From DASQDT01 sp036380435 (lineage in GTDB: Bacteria; Acidobacteriota; Blastocatellia; Pyrinomonadales; Pyrinomonadaceae): a DNA stretch of 13,716 bases. The stretch spans positions 1 to 13,716 of the forward strand of contig DASVES010000090.1 in the NCBI GenBank assembly GCA_036380435.1, read 5' to 3'. Both the position numbers and the translations under genes were made by a program. Positions 1 to 6,249 of the stretch are shown one piece after another; the stretch's first letter is position 1; each line of letters opens with the position of its first letter. The notes beneath the pieces are model-generated. The model made no database searches. It was not told where the DNA came from and was given only the letters and a program-made list of their open reading frames with translations.

Positions 1-45
1 GCCACCGCCCTCAAAGCCCAACTCGCCCGCAAAGGCATCAAGTAA
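1..45 (+). CDS. 3' end of an unidentified upstream gene (partial)
   Basis: Frame 1 is open from the window edge and ends at TAA (43-45). The visible tail reads ATALKAQLARKGIK, an alanine/lysine-rich helical C-terminus. Too little is present to name the protein. The heptamer-repeat element begins five bases after the stop, so this is probably the true gene end. It is co-directional with the inositol-phosphate synthase, but 211 bases and a hairpin separate them. Confidence 0.55.
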   Translation, partial: ATALKAQLARKGIK

Positions 46-50
46 GGCAA

Positions 51-155
51 GTAAGCAGTAAGCAGTAAGCAGTGAGCAGTGAGCAGTGAGCAGTGAGCAG
101 TCAACGCCAGTAGCGCGTCCTGACTGCTCACTGCTCACTGCTTACTGCTTACTGT
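51..155. repeat. Heptamer tandem repeats in inverted orientation (hairpin)
   Basis: The left tract (51-99) is seven perfect 7-base units: three GTAAGCA, then four GTGAGCA. After a 25-base spacer, the right tract (125-152) is the inverse: two TGCTCAC, then two TGCTTAC. About 31 bases can pair without mismatch, depending on which units align. Every unit carries TAA or TGA, and because 7 is not a multiple of 3, successive units put stops in all three frames on entry from either side. The element lies between an upstream stop codon and the next gene. A GTG inside it (86) opens an in-frame extension of the downstream gene that is not a credible start. Confidence 0.9.
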
Positions 156-240
156 CTTCAGCAATCCCCCACCGTTTTACCGCAAGATATGACAAGACGC
201 GGCGACAGCGTCTCCGGTATGCTCGACGAAATAGATTCGA

Positions 241-247
241 GAAGGAG
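241..247 (+). promoter_or_regulatory. Shine-Dalgarno of inositol-3-phosphate synthase
   Basis: GAAGGAG lies nine bases before the GTG at 257 and decides the start in favour of 257 over in-frame upstream codons reaching back to 86 inside the repeat hairpin. Confidence 0.8.
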
Positions 248-256
248 TGTGCTCGC

Positions 257-1600
257 GTGGCAACTAAAAAATCCAAGCCCGAGATTAAAAATAATCATTT
301 CGAGATTCCGCCGGCCGACGGCAAGCTCGGTGTATTGCTCGTCGGCCTCGGCGCCGTCAGCACCACCTTCATCGCCGGCGTCGAGGCCATCAAGCGCGGC
401 ATCGCCGAGCCTGTGGGGAGCGTCACCCAGATGGGCGCCATCCGGCTCGGCAAGCGCACCGACAACCGCGTCCCCCTCATCAAAGACTTCGTCCCGCTCG
501 CCCGGCTCGAAGACCTCGTCTTCGGCGCCTGGGACATCTTCCCCGACTCGGCCTACGACGCGGCGATGACGGCCGGCGTCCTTGAGAAGGAACTGCTCAC
601 GCAGCTCAAGCCGCAACTCCAGAAGATCAAGCCCATGAAGGCCGTCTTCGACCAGCAGTACGTCAAGCGCCTCAACGGCACGAACGTCAAGGAGGGCAAG
701 AACAAGTTCGCCCTCGCCGCTCAGCTCATCGAGGAGATCGCCGAGTTCAAGCGCAAGAACCGCTGCGCGCGCCTCGTCATGGTCTGGTGCGCCTCCACCG
801 AAATCTTCATGAAGCCGCACGGCGTCCACAAGACCCTGAAGTCGTTCGAGCAGGCGATGCGCGACGATCACAAGGCCATCGCCCCGTCGATGATCTACGC
901 CTACGCCGCGCTCAAGTCCGGCGTCCCCTTCGCCAACGGCGCGCCCAATCTCACCGTGGACATCCCCGCGCTGCGCGAGCTGGCCGCGGAGCAGGGCGTC
1001 CCCGTCTGCGGCAAGGACTTCAAGACCGGACAGACGTTGATGAAGACCATCCTCGCGCCCGGCCTCAAGTCGCGCATGCTCGGCCTCCACGGCTGGTACT
1101 CCACGAACATCCTCGGTAACCGCGACGGCGAAGTCTTAGACGATCCCGAGTCGTTCAAGACCAAGGAAGAGTCCAAGCTCTCGGTGCTCGAATACATCCT
1201 CCAGCCAGACGTTTACCCGTCGCTCTACAAGGACTTCTCGCACGTCGTCCGCATCAACTACTATCCGCCGCGCGGCGACAACAAGGAGGGCTGGGACAGC
1301 ATCGACATCTTCGGCTGGCTCGGCTACCCGATGCAGATCAAGATCGACTTCCTCTGCCGCGACTCCATCCTCGCCGCCCCCATCGTCTTAGACCTCGCCC
1401 TCTTCCTCGACCTCGCGCAACGCGTCGGGATGAAGGGCGTACAGGAGTGGCTCTCCTTCTACTTCAAGTCGCCGATGACGGCGCCGACCCTCTACCCCGA
1501 GCACGACATCTTCATCCAACTGATGAAGCTCAAGAACACCCTGCGCCACCTGCGCGGCGAAGACCTGATTACCCACCTCGGGCTTGAATACTACGACTGA
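257..1600 (+). CDS. ino1: Inositol-3-phosphate synthase (myo-inositol-1-phosphate synthase)
   Basis: A 447-residue cytosolic enzyme that converts D-glucose 6-phosphate to 1D-myo-inositol 3-phosphate using tightly bound NAD, the committed step to inositol lipids and inositol-derived solutes. The Rossmann glycine motif GLGAVSTT is at about residues 30-37. The conserved active-site stretch GKDFKTGQTLMKT is at 252-264, NILGNRDG at 284-291, and the KID...AAPIVLDL segment at 362-380. The length fits bacterial members of the family. The start is GTG at 257, with a strong Shine-Dalgarno nine bases upstream; reading further back gives an Arg-rich, non-homologous-looking leader that runs into the repeat element. 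The first residues (MATKKSK) are basic. The gene appears monocistronic: a hairpin lies upstream and an intrinsic terminator 27 bases downstream. The product call is firm from motifs alone; the physiological use of the inositol cannot be seen here. Confidence 0.93.
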   Translation: MATKKSKPEIKNNHFEIPPADGKLGVLLVGLGAVSTTFIAGVEAIKRGIAEPVGSVTQMGAIRLGKRTDNRVPLIKDFVPLARLEDLVFGAWDIFPDSAYDAAMTAGVLEKELLTQLKPQLQKIKPMKAVFDQQYVKRLNGTNVKEGKNKFALAAQLIEEIAEFKRKNRCARLVMVWCASTEIFMKPHGVHKTLKSFEQAMRDDHKAIAPSMIYAYAALKSGVPFANGAPNLTVDIPALRELAAEQGVPVCGKDFKTGQTLMKTILAPGLKSRMLGLHGWYSTNILGNRDGEVLDDPESFKTKEESKLSVLEYILQPDVYPSLYKDFSHVVRINYYPPRGDNKEGWDSIDIFGWLGYPMQIKIDFLCRDSILAAPIVLDLALFLDLAQRVGMKGVQEWLSFYFKSPMTAPTLYPEHDIFIQLMKLKNTLRHLRGEDLITHLGLEYYD

Positions 1601-1627
1601 CGCCTGTCGGTCGCGCAGCGAATATCA

Positions 1628-1662
1628 GGGGCGTGTCCGCCGTCAGGACACGCCCCTTTTTT
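1628..1662 (+). terminator. Intrinsic terminator of the inositol-phosphate synthase gene
   Basis: A perfect 11-bp stem, GGGGCGTGTCC (1628-1638) with GGACACGCCCC (1646-1656), encloses a 7-base loop and is followed directly by six T residues (1657-1662). Confidence 0.95.
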
Positions 1663-1884
1663 ATATAAACCATTCCGTCCCTACGCATAGATTCGGCAGA
1701 CACGCTTTGCTACACCCGGAACTTCCGGGCCGACGTTTAAGTGCGCGGTCGCGCAGGGTTGCCCGTCCAATTTTTCGGAGAACGACTGTTCGTGTCACCC
1801 TCCGACTGCCGTAATCTGTCAGGGGCACGCTTGTCCTCCCCTGCCTAAAAAACTTTGTCCGGCGAGACCATCGCATATTTTGTG

Positions 1885-1913
1885 GTGACAAAAGAGTCGT
1901 TGTCGTATATATA
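1885..1913 (+). promoter_or_regulatory. Sigma-70-type promoter candidate for the AAA+ gene
   Basis: GTGACA (1885-1890) is one base from the TTGACA consensus. A 17-base spacer separates it from TATATA (1908-1913), a good -10 match. Transcription would begin near 1920, giving a leader of about 180 bases before the ATG at 2099. No CIRCE-type heat-shock operator is visible. Confidence 0.5.
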
Positions 1914-1933
1914 GTGCTCTCGAATTTATGCGC

Positions 1934-1975
1934 GCCCCTCGGGGCTCCGAAAGGAGTTACAACCGCCTCCCGAGG
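1934..1975 (+). promoter_or_regulatory. Structured 5' leader with competing stems
   Basis: Two mutually exclusive folds can be read by eye. Fold A is GCCCC (1934-1938) with GGGGC (1941-1945). Fold B is an outer CCTCGGG (1937-1943) with CCCGAGG (1969-1975), enclosing CTCC-GAAA-GGAG (1945-1956) capped by a GNRA tetraloop. It lies just after the predicted transcript start. It matches no riboswitch class I recognise. Confidence 0.35.
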
Positions 1976-2085
1976 CCGCGCATCAACTATGTTGCGGTTC
2001 GGTCTTTGCATGGGGTGTGGGGTAGCGGGCCGGCGCCGGCTAAATGATAAGGGCGCCCCAGCCAGCGCCTTTGAGTCGCTCCTGC

Positions 2086-2093
2086 AAGGAGGA
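2086..2093 (+). promoter_or_regulatory. Shine-Dalgarno of the AAA+ gene
   Basis: AAGGAGGA is separated by five bases from the ATG at 2099. It is one of the strongest ribosome sites in the window and supports the 2099 start over the nearby in-frame Met codons. Confidence 0.85.
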
Positions 2094-2098
2094 CGAAC

Positions 2099-3304
2099 AT
2101 GCTTGCAGAAATGGAAATGGAGAAAACAACGAACACGGTCGTACTCGATCCCGACCAGAAGAGTCCGCGCGCGCAGGAGTTCGAGGAGAAGTTGGGCGCG
2201 CGCATCGTCGGGCAGGAGCGCGCGGTGCGCCGCATGAGCGGCCTCTACCAGATTTTCCTCGCCGGGATGAATCCGCCGAATCGCCCCGTCGGCACGATGC
2301 TCTTCCTCGGCCCAACGGGGTCGGGCAAGACGCGCGTCGTCGAGGCCGCGGCCGAGGTGCTGTGCGGCGATCAGAATGCGGTCATCAAGATCGACTGCGC
2401 TGAGTTCCAGCACTCGCACGAGATCGCCAAGCTCATCGGCAGCCCGCCGGGCTACCTCGGCCACCGCGAGACCTCTCCGATGCTCACGCAGGAGAACCTC
2501 GACCGCTACCACACCGACGACCTCAAGCTCTCGCTCGTCCTCTTCGACGAGATCGAGAAGGCCAGCGACTCCCTGTGGCAGCTCCTGCTCGGTATCCTCG
2601 ACAAGGCGACGCTGACGCTGGGCGACAACCGCCGCGTAGACTTCTCGCGCTCGATGGTCATCATGACCTCGAACCTCGGCGCACGCGAGATGTCGGAGCT
2701 GATCTCGGGCGGCATCGGCTTCGCCCCCGCGCAGGGCGGGAAGAACCCGAACGACACCGAGGTCGATCAGAAGATTTACCGCACGGCGGTCGAGGCGGCC
2801 CGGCGCAAGTTCTCGCCGGAGTTTATGAACCGCATTGACAAGGTCGTGGTCTTCCGCAGTTTGAAGGAGCACCACCTGCGGGAGATTCTGGAGTTGGAGC
2901 TTGGGGCCGTGCAGGAGCGCATCATGCGCAGCGCGGGCACGAAGTTCGTCTTCCACTGCTCGGACGGAGCCAAGGACATGCTCCTCAAGGAGGGCATCGA
3001 CTTCAAGTACGGCGCGCGCCACCTCAAGCGGGCCATCGAGCGCTTCCTCGTCTACCCGCTCTCGAACCTCGTGGCGACCGAGCAGGTGGGCCTCGGCGAC
3101 TTAGTCCACGTGGACATCTCCGAGTCGGGCAAGAAGCTCGTCTTCTCGAAGAGTTCGGGCGGCGCGCTCATCAACGACGCCCCGCGCGAGGAGACGGACG
3201 AGCACGGCGGCGAGGCCAAGTCGGGCGGCGTCGGTGTGCCGCTCCCGCAGGCGACGCGGGCCGCCCGCCGCGGCCAGGGACGCGGCGACAAGGGTGAAGG
3301 CTGA
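2099..3304 (+). CDS. Stand-alone Clp-type AAA+ ATPase (ClpA/ClpC D2-like)
   Basis: A 401-residue cytosolic ATPase corresponding to only the second AAA+ ring (D2 plus small domain) of ClpA/ClpB/ClpC; the N-domain, D1 ring and ClpB middle coiled coil are absent. Residues 1-30 are a non-conserved leader. Motifs in order: Walker A GPTGSGKT (71-78), pore loop GSPPGYLG with Tyr119 (114-121), Walker B LVLFDE (146-151), sensor 1 TSN (190-192), arginine finger in FMNRID (242-247), sensor 2 GARHLKR (305-311). All catalytic elements look intact. Between sensor 1 and the arginine finger it carries IGF (206-208), where ClpA has IGL and ClpC has VGF to dock ClpP and where ClpB has no such loop. The last 50 residues are a Gly/Arg/Glu-rich, probably disordered tail. 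It could be a single-ring unfoldase, a ClpP partner or a remodelling ATPase for another complex; no partner is encoded beside it. It has its own promoter candidate and terminator. Confidence 0.88.
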   Translation: MLAEMEMEKTTNTVVLDPDQKSPRAQEFEEKLGARIVGQERAVRRMSGLYQIFLAGMNPPNRPVGTMLFLGPTGSGKTRVVEAAAEVLCGDQNAVIKIDCAEFQHSHEIAKLIGSPPGYLGHRETSPMLTQENLDRYHTDDLKLSLVLFDEIEKASDSLWQLLLGILDKATLTLGDNRRVDFSRSMVIMTSNLGAREMSELISGGIGFAPAQGGKNPNDTEVDQKIYRTAVEAARRKFSPEFMNRIDKVVVFRSLKEHHLREILELELGAVQERIMRSAGTKFVFHCSDGAKDMLLKEGIDFKYGARHLKRAIERFLVYPLSNLVATEQVGLGDLVHVDISESGKKLVFSKSSGGALINDAPREETDEHGGEAKSGGVGVPLPQATRAARRGQGRGDKGEG

Positions 3305-3319
3305 CAGCCGGCTAACCCA

Positions 3320-3386
3320 CCCATCAAAAGAACAAGAGCCGGAGAGCGATGTGAATCGTCTCTCCGGCTCTTGTTCTTTTGATGGG
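3320..3386. terminator. Bidirectional terminator between convergent genes, 27-bp perfect stem
   Basis: Arms 3320-3346 and 3360-3386 are perfectly complementary over 27 bp. Inside the 13-base loop, CGAT (3347-3350) and ATCG (3355-3358) can add four more pairs around a GTGA (GNRA-type) tetraloop, leaving one unpaired T. The GC-rich inner half (GAGCCGGAGAG) is followed on both strands by a TTGTTCTTTT tract, so it can stop transcription of both the AAA+ gene (+) and the propeller gene (-). Confidence 0.92.
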
Positions 3387-3399
3387 GTCTTCCCGCGTC

Positions 3400-4968
3400 T
3401 TAGCCCGACACCTTGAAGAAGAACGGGTCGATGGAGACTCCGACCTGGGTCGTGTTGTTGTTGGCTAAGAGCCTGCGGGTCGTGAAGTCGTGGTTGCGCT
3501 GGTAGGTCACCCCGTTGGGAAAGTTGTTTCTGTCCGGTGTGTTGTTGGCCGAGAAGATGCCGAGGAAGTCGCGGCCGACGCTGACGAGGTGATCGTAGTC
3601 GCCGATGTAGGGCTGGAACTGCGGGAGCGGGGAGGCGGCGGGCACGCGCGCCAGCACAAGGTTGCTCCAGTTAACGCCGTCGAGCGAGCGATCCAGTTGC
3701 GTCACCCAGCGTGCGCCCGCGCCCGTGCCCGTGACCTGCTGGTAGAGCAGGCCGACGACGCCCTGACTATTGATGGCGAGCGAAGGGTTGGTGGCCTTGG
3801 CGATAGTTCGCAAATCACTCGGCGACCAGGTGACGCCGCGATCCGTCGAGCGGCGCACGTGCAGCGTGTAGCCCGTGCCGGGCCGCACGTCGCCCCACGC
3901 GACGTAGACCGTGCCGCTGTTGCGCGGGTCGGCGGCAATCGACACGTCCCCGCCCATGCGCTGCTGGCCGAGTGTATCGGCCCAGATGAATCTGACGCCC
4001 TGCGCGACGCGCTTGCCGGCCAGCCCGTCGCCGGCGTCGCGCAGAGACTTGAACTGTGTGGCCCCCGTCCCGCCCAGGTCGTCGCGGACGACGACGACAT
4101 CGGCGGTGACTTCGTTATTGCCCTCATTGAAGGCCCGCCAGCCGTAGAAGACTGCGTAGACCGTCCCGTCGCGGTGGCACACGGGCCGGACTTGCGGGCC
4201 GTCTTGCCTGGCGCTGCCCGTGCCCCGCGCCTCGATGCGAACCTTCGTGAAGGTCGGCGTCGGGCGCGCCGCGTCCGTCGATTGTTCTATGGTGGCCGTG
4301 CGCCCGCCCGTCGCGGTGAAGTCGTTGTTGCCGACGTAGACGCGGTCGCGGCTTCCGAAGGTCGTCGCCTGCACGAAGGGCTGATCGACATTCGCGCGAT
4401 CCACAAGGACGTTCATCGGGGTTGGCCCGGAAGGCGTGTTGGTGCGGAGGATGCTTTGTCGGAGGCTACCGGGGAGGCGGAGGATGCCGGTGTAGAGCTG
4501 GCTCGAACCGCTGAAGCCGACCGTAATGTCTCCCGTGATGCTCTGGCTCGGCACGACGAATTCGAGCGACCACGTGCGGCCGCCGTCGTTGGAGACGTAG
4601 ATGGGCGCCTGCGGCCCGCCGAACGGGTTGCGCGTGAACGCGGAGCCGACGATCTGCGAAGGGTTGTTCGGGTTAACCGTCAGGTGCGGCTCGCTGTCCT
4701 GATGCGTCTCGTTACTCAGCGAACGCGGGATCATGTTGACGATCATGATGTCGCCGGGGGCGAGCACCTTCGGCGCGGCCGTCCGCTTGGCCGCGCCCTT
4801 CTTGCCGGCAACGCCTTTGCGCGCGCCCGGCTTCTTGCCCGAGGTCTTTTTCGCGGCGCTCTTTCCGCCGGCAGATTTTTTAGCGGCGCGCGAGGAGGGG
4901 GCGGCCTTCCGGGCCGACTTGCTCGCCCCCCCGCCGGAAGATTTTTTGCTCGCCCTCTTGGCTGGCAT
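3400..4968 (-). CDS. Asp-box (BNR/sialidase-like) beta-propeller protein with H1-like basic N-terminal tail
   Basis: A 522-residue protein in two parts. Residues 1-67 are a Lys/Ala/Ser/Gly tail of the histone-H1 or AlgP type with repeated KK/KSA/GKK words. From about 75 to the end it is beta-rich with sialidase-superfamily Asp boxes: SNDGGRTWS (126-134), STDRGVTWS (374-382) and a shortened SLDGVNWS (428-435). HLTVNPNNPSQIVGSA (95-110) and DVSIAADPRNSGTVYVAWGD (341-360) are typical propeller-blade phrases. I cannot see the Arg triad or Asp/Tyr-Glu set needed to claim sialidase activity, so only the fold is called. There is no signal peptide, which is unusual because Asp-box propellers are mostly extracellular. 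The start is ATG at 4968 with AGAAGGAGAG upstream. It follows the 5064-5948 gene on the same strand after 95 bases and is probably co-transcribed with it. Function unknown. Confidence 0.85.
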   Translation of the reverse strand: MPAKRASKKSSGGGASKSARKAAPSSRAAKKSAGGKSAAKKTSGKKPGARKGVAGKKGAAKRTAAPKVLAPGDIMIVNMIPRSLSNETHQDSEPHLTVNPNNPSQIVGSAFTRNPFGGPQAPIYVSNDGGRTWSLEFVVPSQSITGDITVGFSGSSQLYTGILRLPGSLRQSILRTNTPSGPTPMNVLVDRANVDQPFVQATTFGSRDRVYVGNNDFTATGGRTATIEQSTDAARPTPTFTKVRIEARGTGSARQDGPQVRPVCHRDGTVYAVFYGWRAFNEGNNEVTADVVVVRDDLGGTGATQFKSLRDAGDGLAGKRVAQGVRFIWADTLGQQRMGGDVSIAADPRNSGTVYVAWGDVRPGTGYTLHVRRSTDRGVTWSPSDLRTIAKATNPSLAINSQGVVGLLYQQVTGTGAGARWVTQLDRSLDGVNWSNLVLARVPAASPLPQFQPYIGDYDHLVSVGRDFLGIFSANNTPDRNNFPNGVTYQRNHDFTTRRLLANNNTTQVGVSIDPFFFKVSG

Positions 4969-5063
4969 AAGCTTCTCTCCTTCTGCCTGTCAGCTGAAGA
5001 CCGCGCGCCACTGTAAGTGGGTCGGTGTTGACGCGCCACGGCAGTCCGACGGCCGTCGTGAGT
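4969..5063 (-). other. 95-base spacer inside the two-gene unit
   Basis: It contains a perfect 12-base palindrome CGACGGCCGTCG (5047-5058), six bases beyond the stop of the upstream gene, and the strong ribosome site AGAAGGAGAG (4975-4984) of the propeller gene. No T-tract follows the palindrome on the minus strand, so it is not an obvious terminator and the two genes can be read as one transcript. Confidence 0.5.
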
Positions 5064-5948
5064 CTATTCCTCGTCCGGCTTGTTCGCGCCGCCGACGAGG
5101 GTCTTTATCTCGGAGCTTTTCTGAATCGGCTGAAAGTCTTCGGGGGCGAGACAGGTGTAGGCCTCGGATGTCTCGGCCTCGGCGGGGGTGACGGTGGCCC
5201 TCAGACGAGGCTTCTGCGGCTTGGCGGCCGCGTCCGTCTTGTGAAGGATGAAGACGCCCTGTTGACCCGGCTCGAACTTCGGAGCCCTGTACCAGCGCAC
5301 GTCGTTGCTGCTCGGGAAACGGATGACGACTTTCTTCTTCTGACTGCCCTTCTCCACGTCCGCCACTTCCACCACGGCCTCGCGCCACTGCGGGTCGTGC
5401 TCCGTGATCGGCCGCCGCCTGACGGGCTTCGCCGCGCCGGGAGCCGCCGCCCCCGCCTTGGCCGACCTTTTCGTTGACCGGCCGGCGGTCATGGGGCCGC
5501 CGCCCTCGTCCGCGGGCAGCCGCACGTCGGTCACCCTGCCGGTGACGACGAGGTCGGCGCTCGAAACCCTCTCCTCCATCTTCTGCTGTCGGAGATTTTT
5601 CGGCGGCGCGACGCCACTCATGCCGAGCATCGCCCGCGTGGCCTTCTTCACGGGGCGCACGCCGACGGCGCGCACCGCGATGCCTTCCCCGAACAGCCAG
5701 CCGTTGGTGTAGAAGATCGCCTCGTCGCCGGCCTTGACCTTCTGACGGCCGCTCAACTCCACCGTGATGTCAGTCCCCGTCAGGTCTTCCAGCGTTTCGG
5801 GGGCTTGCAGGACTTCGTCTACGCGCACCACGATTGTCTTGTCGGAGACCTGGACGCGGGTCATGGTAGCCGCCTTCAGCTTTTGCACCGTGCCGCGAAA
5901 AACGAACCCGGACTCTCGGATCAATTCTTCCTCACTCAAAGTTGGCAT
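5064..5948 (-). CDS. Uncharacterised protein with two similar beta-rich halves
   Basis: A 294-residue protein that I do not recognise as a named family. It appears internally duplicated. Half 1 has FRGTVQKLKA (17-26), then TIVVRVDEVLQAPE (38-51), ITVELSG (61-67), and KVKAGDEAIFYTNG (70-83). Half 2 has VTGRVTDVRL (135-144), AVVEVADVEKGSQ (191-203), KVVIRFP (206-212), and KFEPGQQGVFILHKTD (224-239). The shared pattern (G-x-V, then V-x-V-x-E/D-V, then hydrophobic strands, then a G-x-x-x-x-F turn) is what small OB or netrin-like barrels show, but that fold is an inference. A basic Ala/Lys/Arg linker (about 155-180) sits inside half 2. No signal peptide or membrane segment is seen. ATG at 5948 follows a purine-rich GGAGAGGAAG ribosome site. 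It is the first gene of a unit with the H1-tailed propeller. Confidence 0.75.
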   Translation of the reverse strand: MPTLSEEELIRESGFVFRGTVQKLKAATMTRVQVSDKTIVVRVDEVLQAPETLEDLTGTDITVELSGRQKVKAGDEAIFYTNGWLFGEGIAVRAVGVRPVKKATRAMLGMSGVAPPKNLRQQKMEERVSSADLVVTGRVTDVRLPADEGGGPMTAGRSTKRSAKAGAAAPGAAKPVRRRPITEHDPQWREAVVEVADVEKGSQKKKVVIRFPSSNDVRWYRAPKFEPGQQGVFILHKTDAAAKPQKPRLRATVTPAEAETSEAYTCLAPEDFQPIQKSSEIKTLVGGANKPDEE

Positions 5949-6249
5949 CTTCCTCTCCTCTCGGCGTTCGACCCTTACCGAGCGACGCGGTCTTTAACGA
6001 AAAACTTATGCGGCCCCATCCAAAAACCTGCTCTGCACGGGTTGTATTCTAGACCCTTGCTGCCGTCCCTGCACGCCACTCGTAACTTCGCGCGTCGCCG
6101 GAGGTCTATAAGCTGACGAAAGCGGGACTCGTCTTTCCTCGGAACAGCGCTGCCGACCCGACGGGATAATTCCTATGTCCTACTCATCATGCCGGAACGC
6201 GAGAAAATATTTCATGGCGACGAACGGACGGCCGTAGAAGTCAGTTCCG
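5949..6249. other. 301-base intergenic region without a gene
   Basis: It lies upstream of the 5064-5948 gene and downstream of the HEAT-repeat gene, both on the minus strand, so it should hold the promoter of the first. TAGAAT on the minus strand near 6050 is a weak -10 candidate without a good -35. CCGTCAC/GTGACGG (6247-6267, 7-base loop) overlaps the HEAT gene stop and could be a weak terminator stem, but no T-run follows. No coding region is convincing. Confidence 0.5.

Larger units (their letters stand above)
1663..2098 (+). other. 436-base intergenic leader region of the AAA+ gene
   Basis: I see no convincing gene here. The stretch holds a perfect 15-base palindrome CCCGGAA-C-TTCCGGG (1715-1729), a second TGCGCG-GT-CGCGCA (1742-1755), a CAGGGG/CCCCTG stem (1820-1843), the promoter candidate at 1885-1913, the structured element at 1934-1975 and a GCCGGCGCCGGC palindrome (2029-2040). 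A 39-codon open frame (1928-2047, ATG to TGA) without a Shine-Dalgarno starts a few bases after the predicted transcript start; I regard it as unproven. The region is more AT-rich around 1840-1930 than the surrounding genes, as expected of a promoter. Confidence 0.6.

Noticed and set aside
51..155. CRISPR array
   Set aside because: Units are 7 bases with no spacers and are inverted; no cas genes are present.
86..256. In-frame N-terminal extension of the inositol-phosphate synthase from a GTG in the repeat hairpin
   Set aside because: The extension encodes repeat-derived and Arg-rich sequence, and a strong Shine-Dalgarno sits correctly before the GTG at 257.
1861..2098. CIRCE or other heat-shock operator before the Clp-type ATPase
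   Set aside because: No TTAGCACTC-N9-GAGTGCTAA or close variant is present.
1661..3022. Long minus-strand open frame opposite the AAA+ gene
   Set aside because: It is Arg/Ala/Leu/Asp-rich, antisense to clear Clp motifs, and runs through the terminator region; it is a by-product of high GC.
3490..5016. Long plus-strand open frame (508 codons) opposite the propeller gene
   Set aside because: Low-complexity Arg/Ala/Val/Asp composition, antisense to Asp boxes, and no ribosome site.
6180..6249. Protein-like tail (ending MKYFLAFRHDE) in a shifted frame after the HEAT gene stop, suggesting a frameshift
   Set aside because: The HEAT solenoid is complete at its own stop, and the shifted frame inside the gene is Arg/Pro-rich nonsense.
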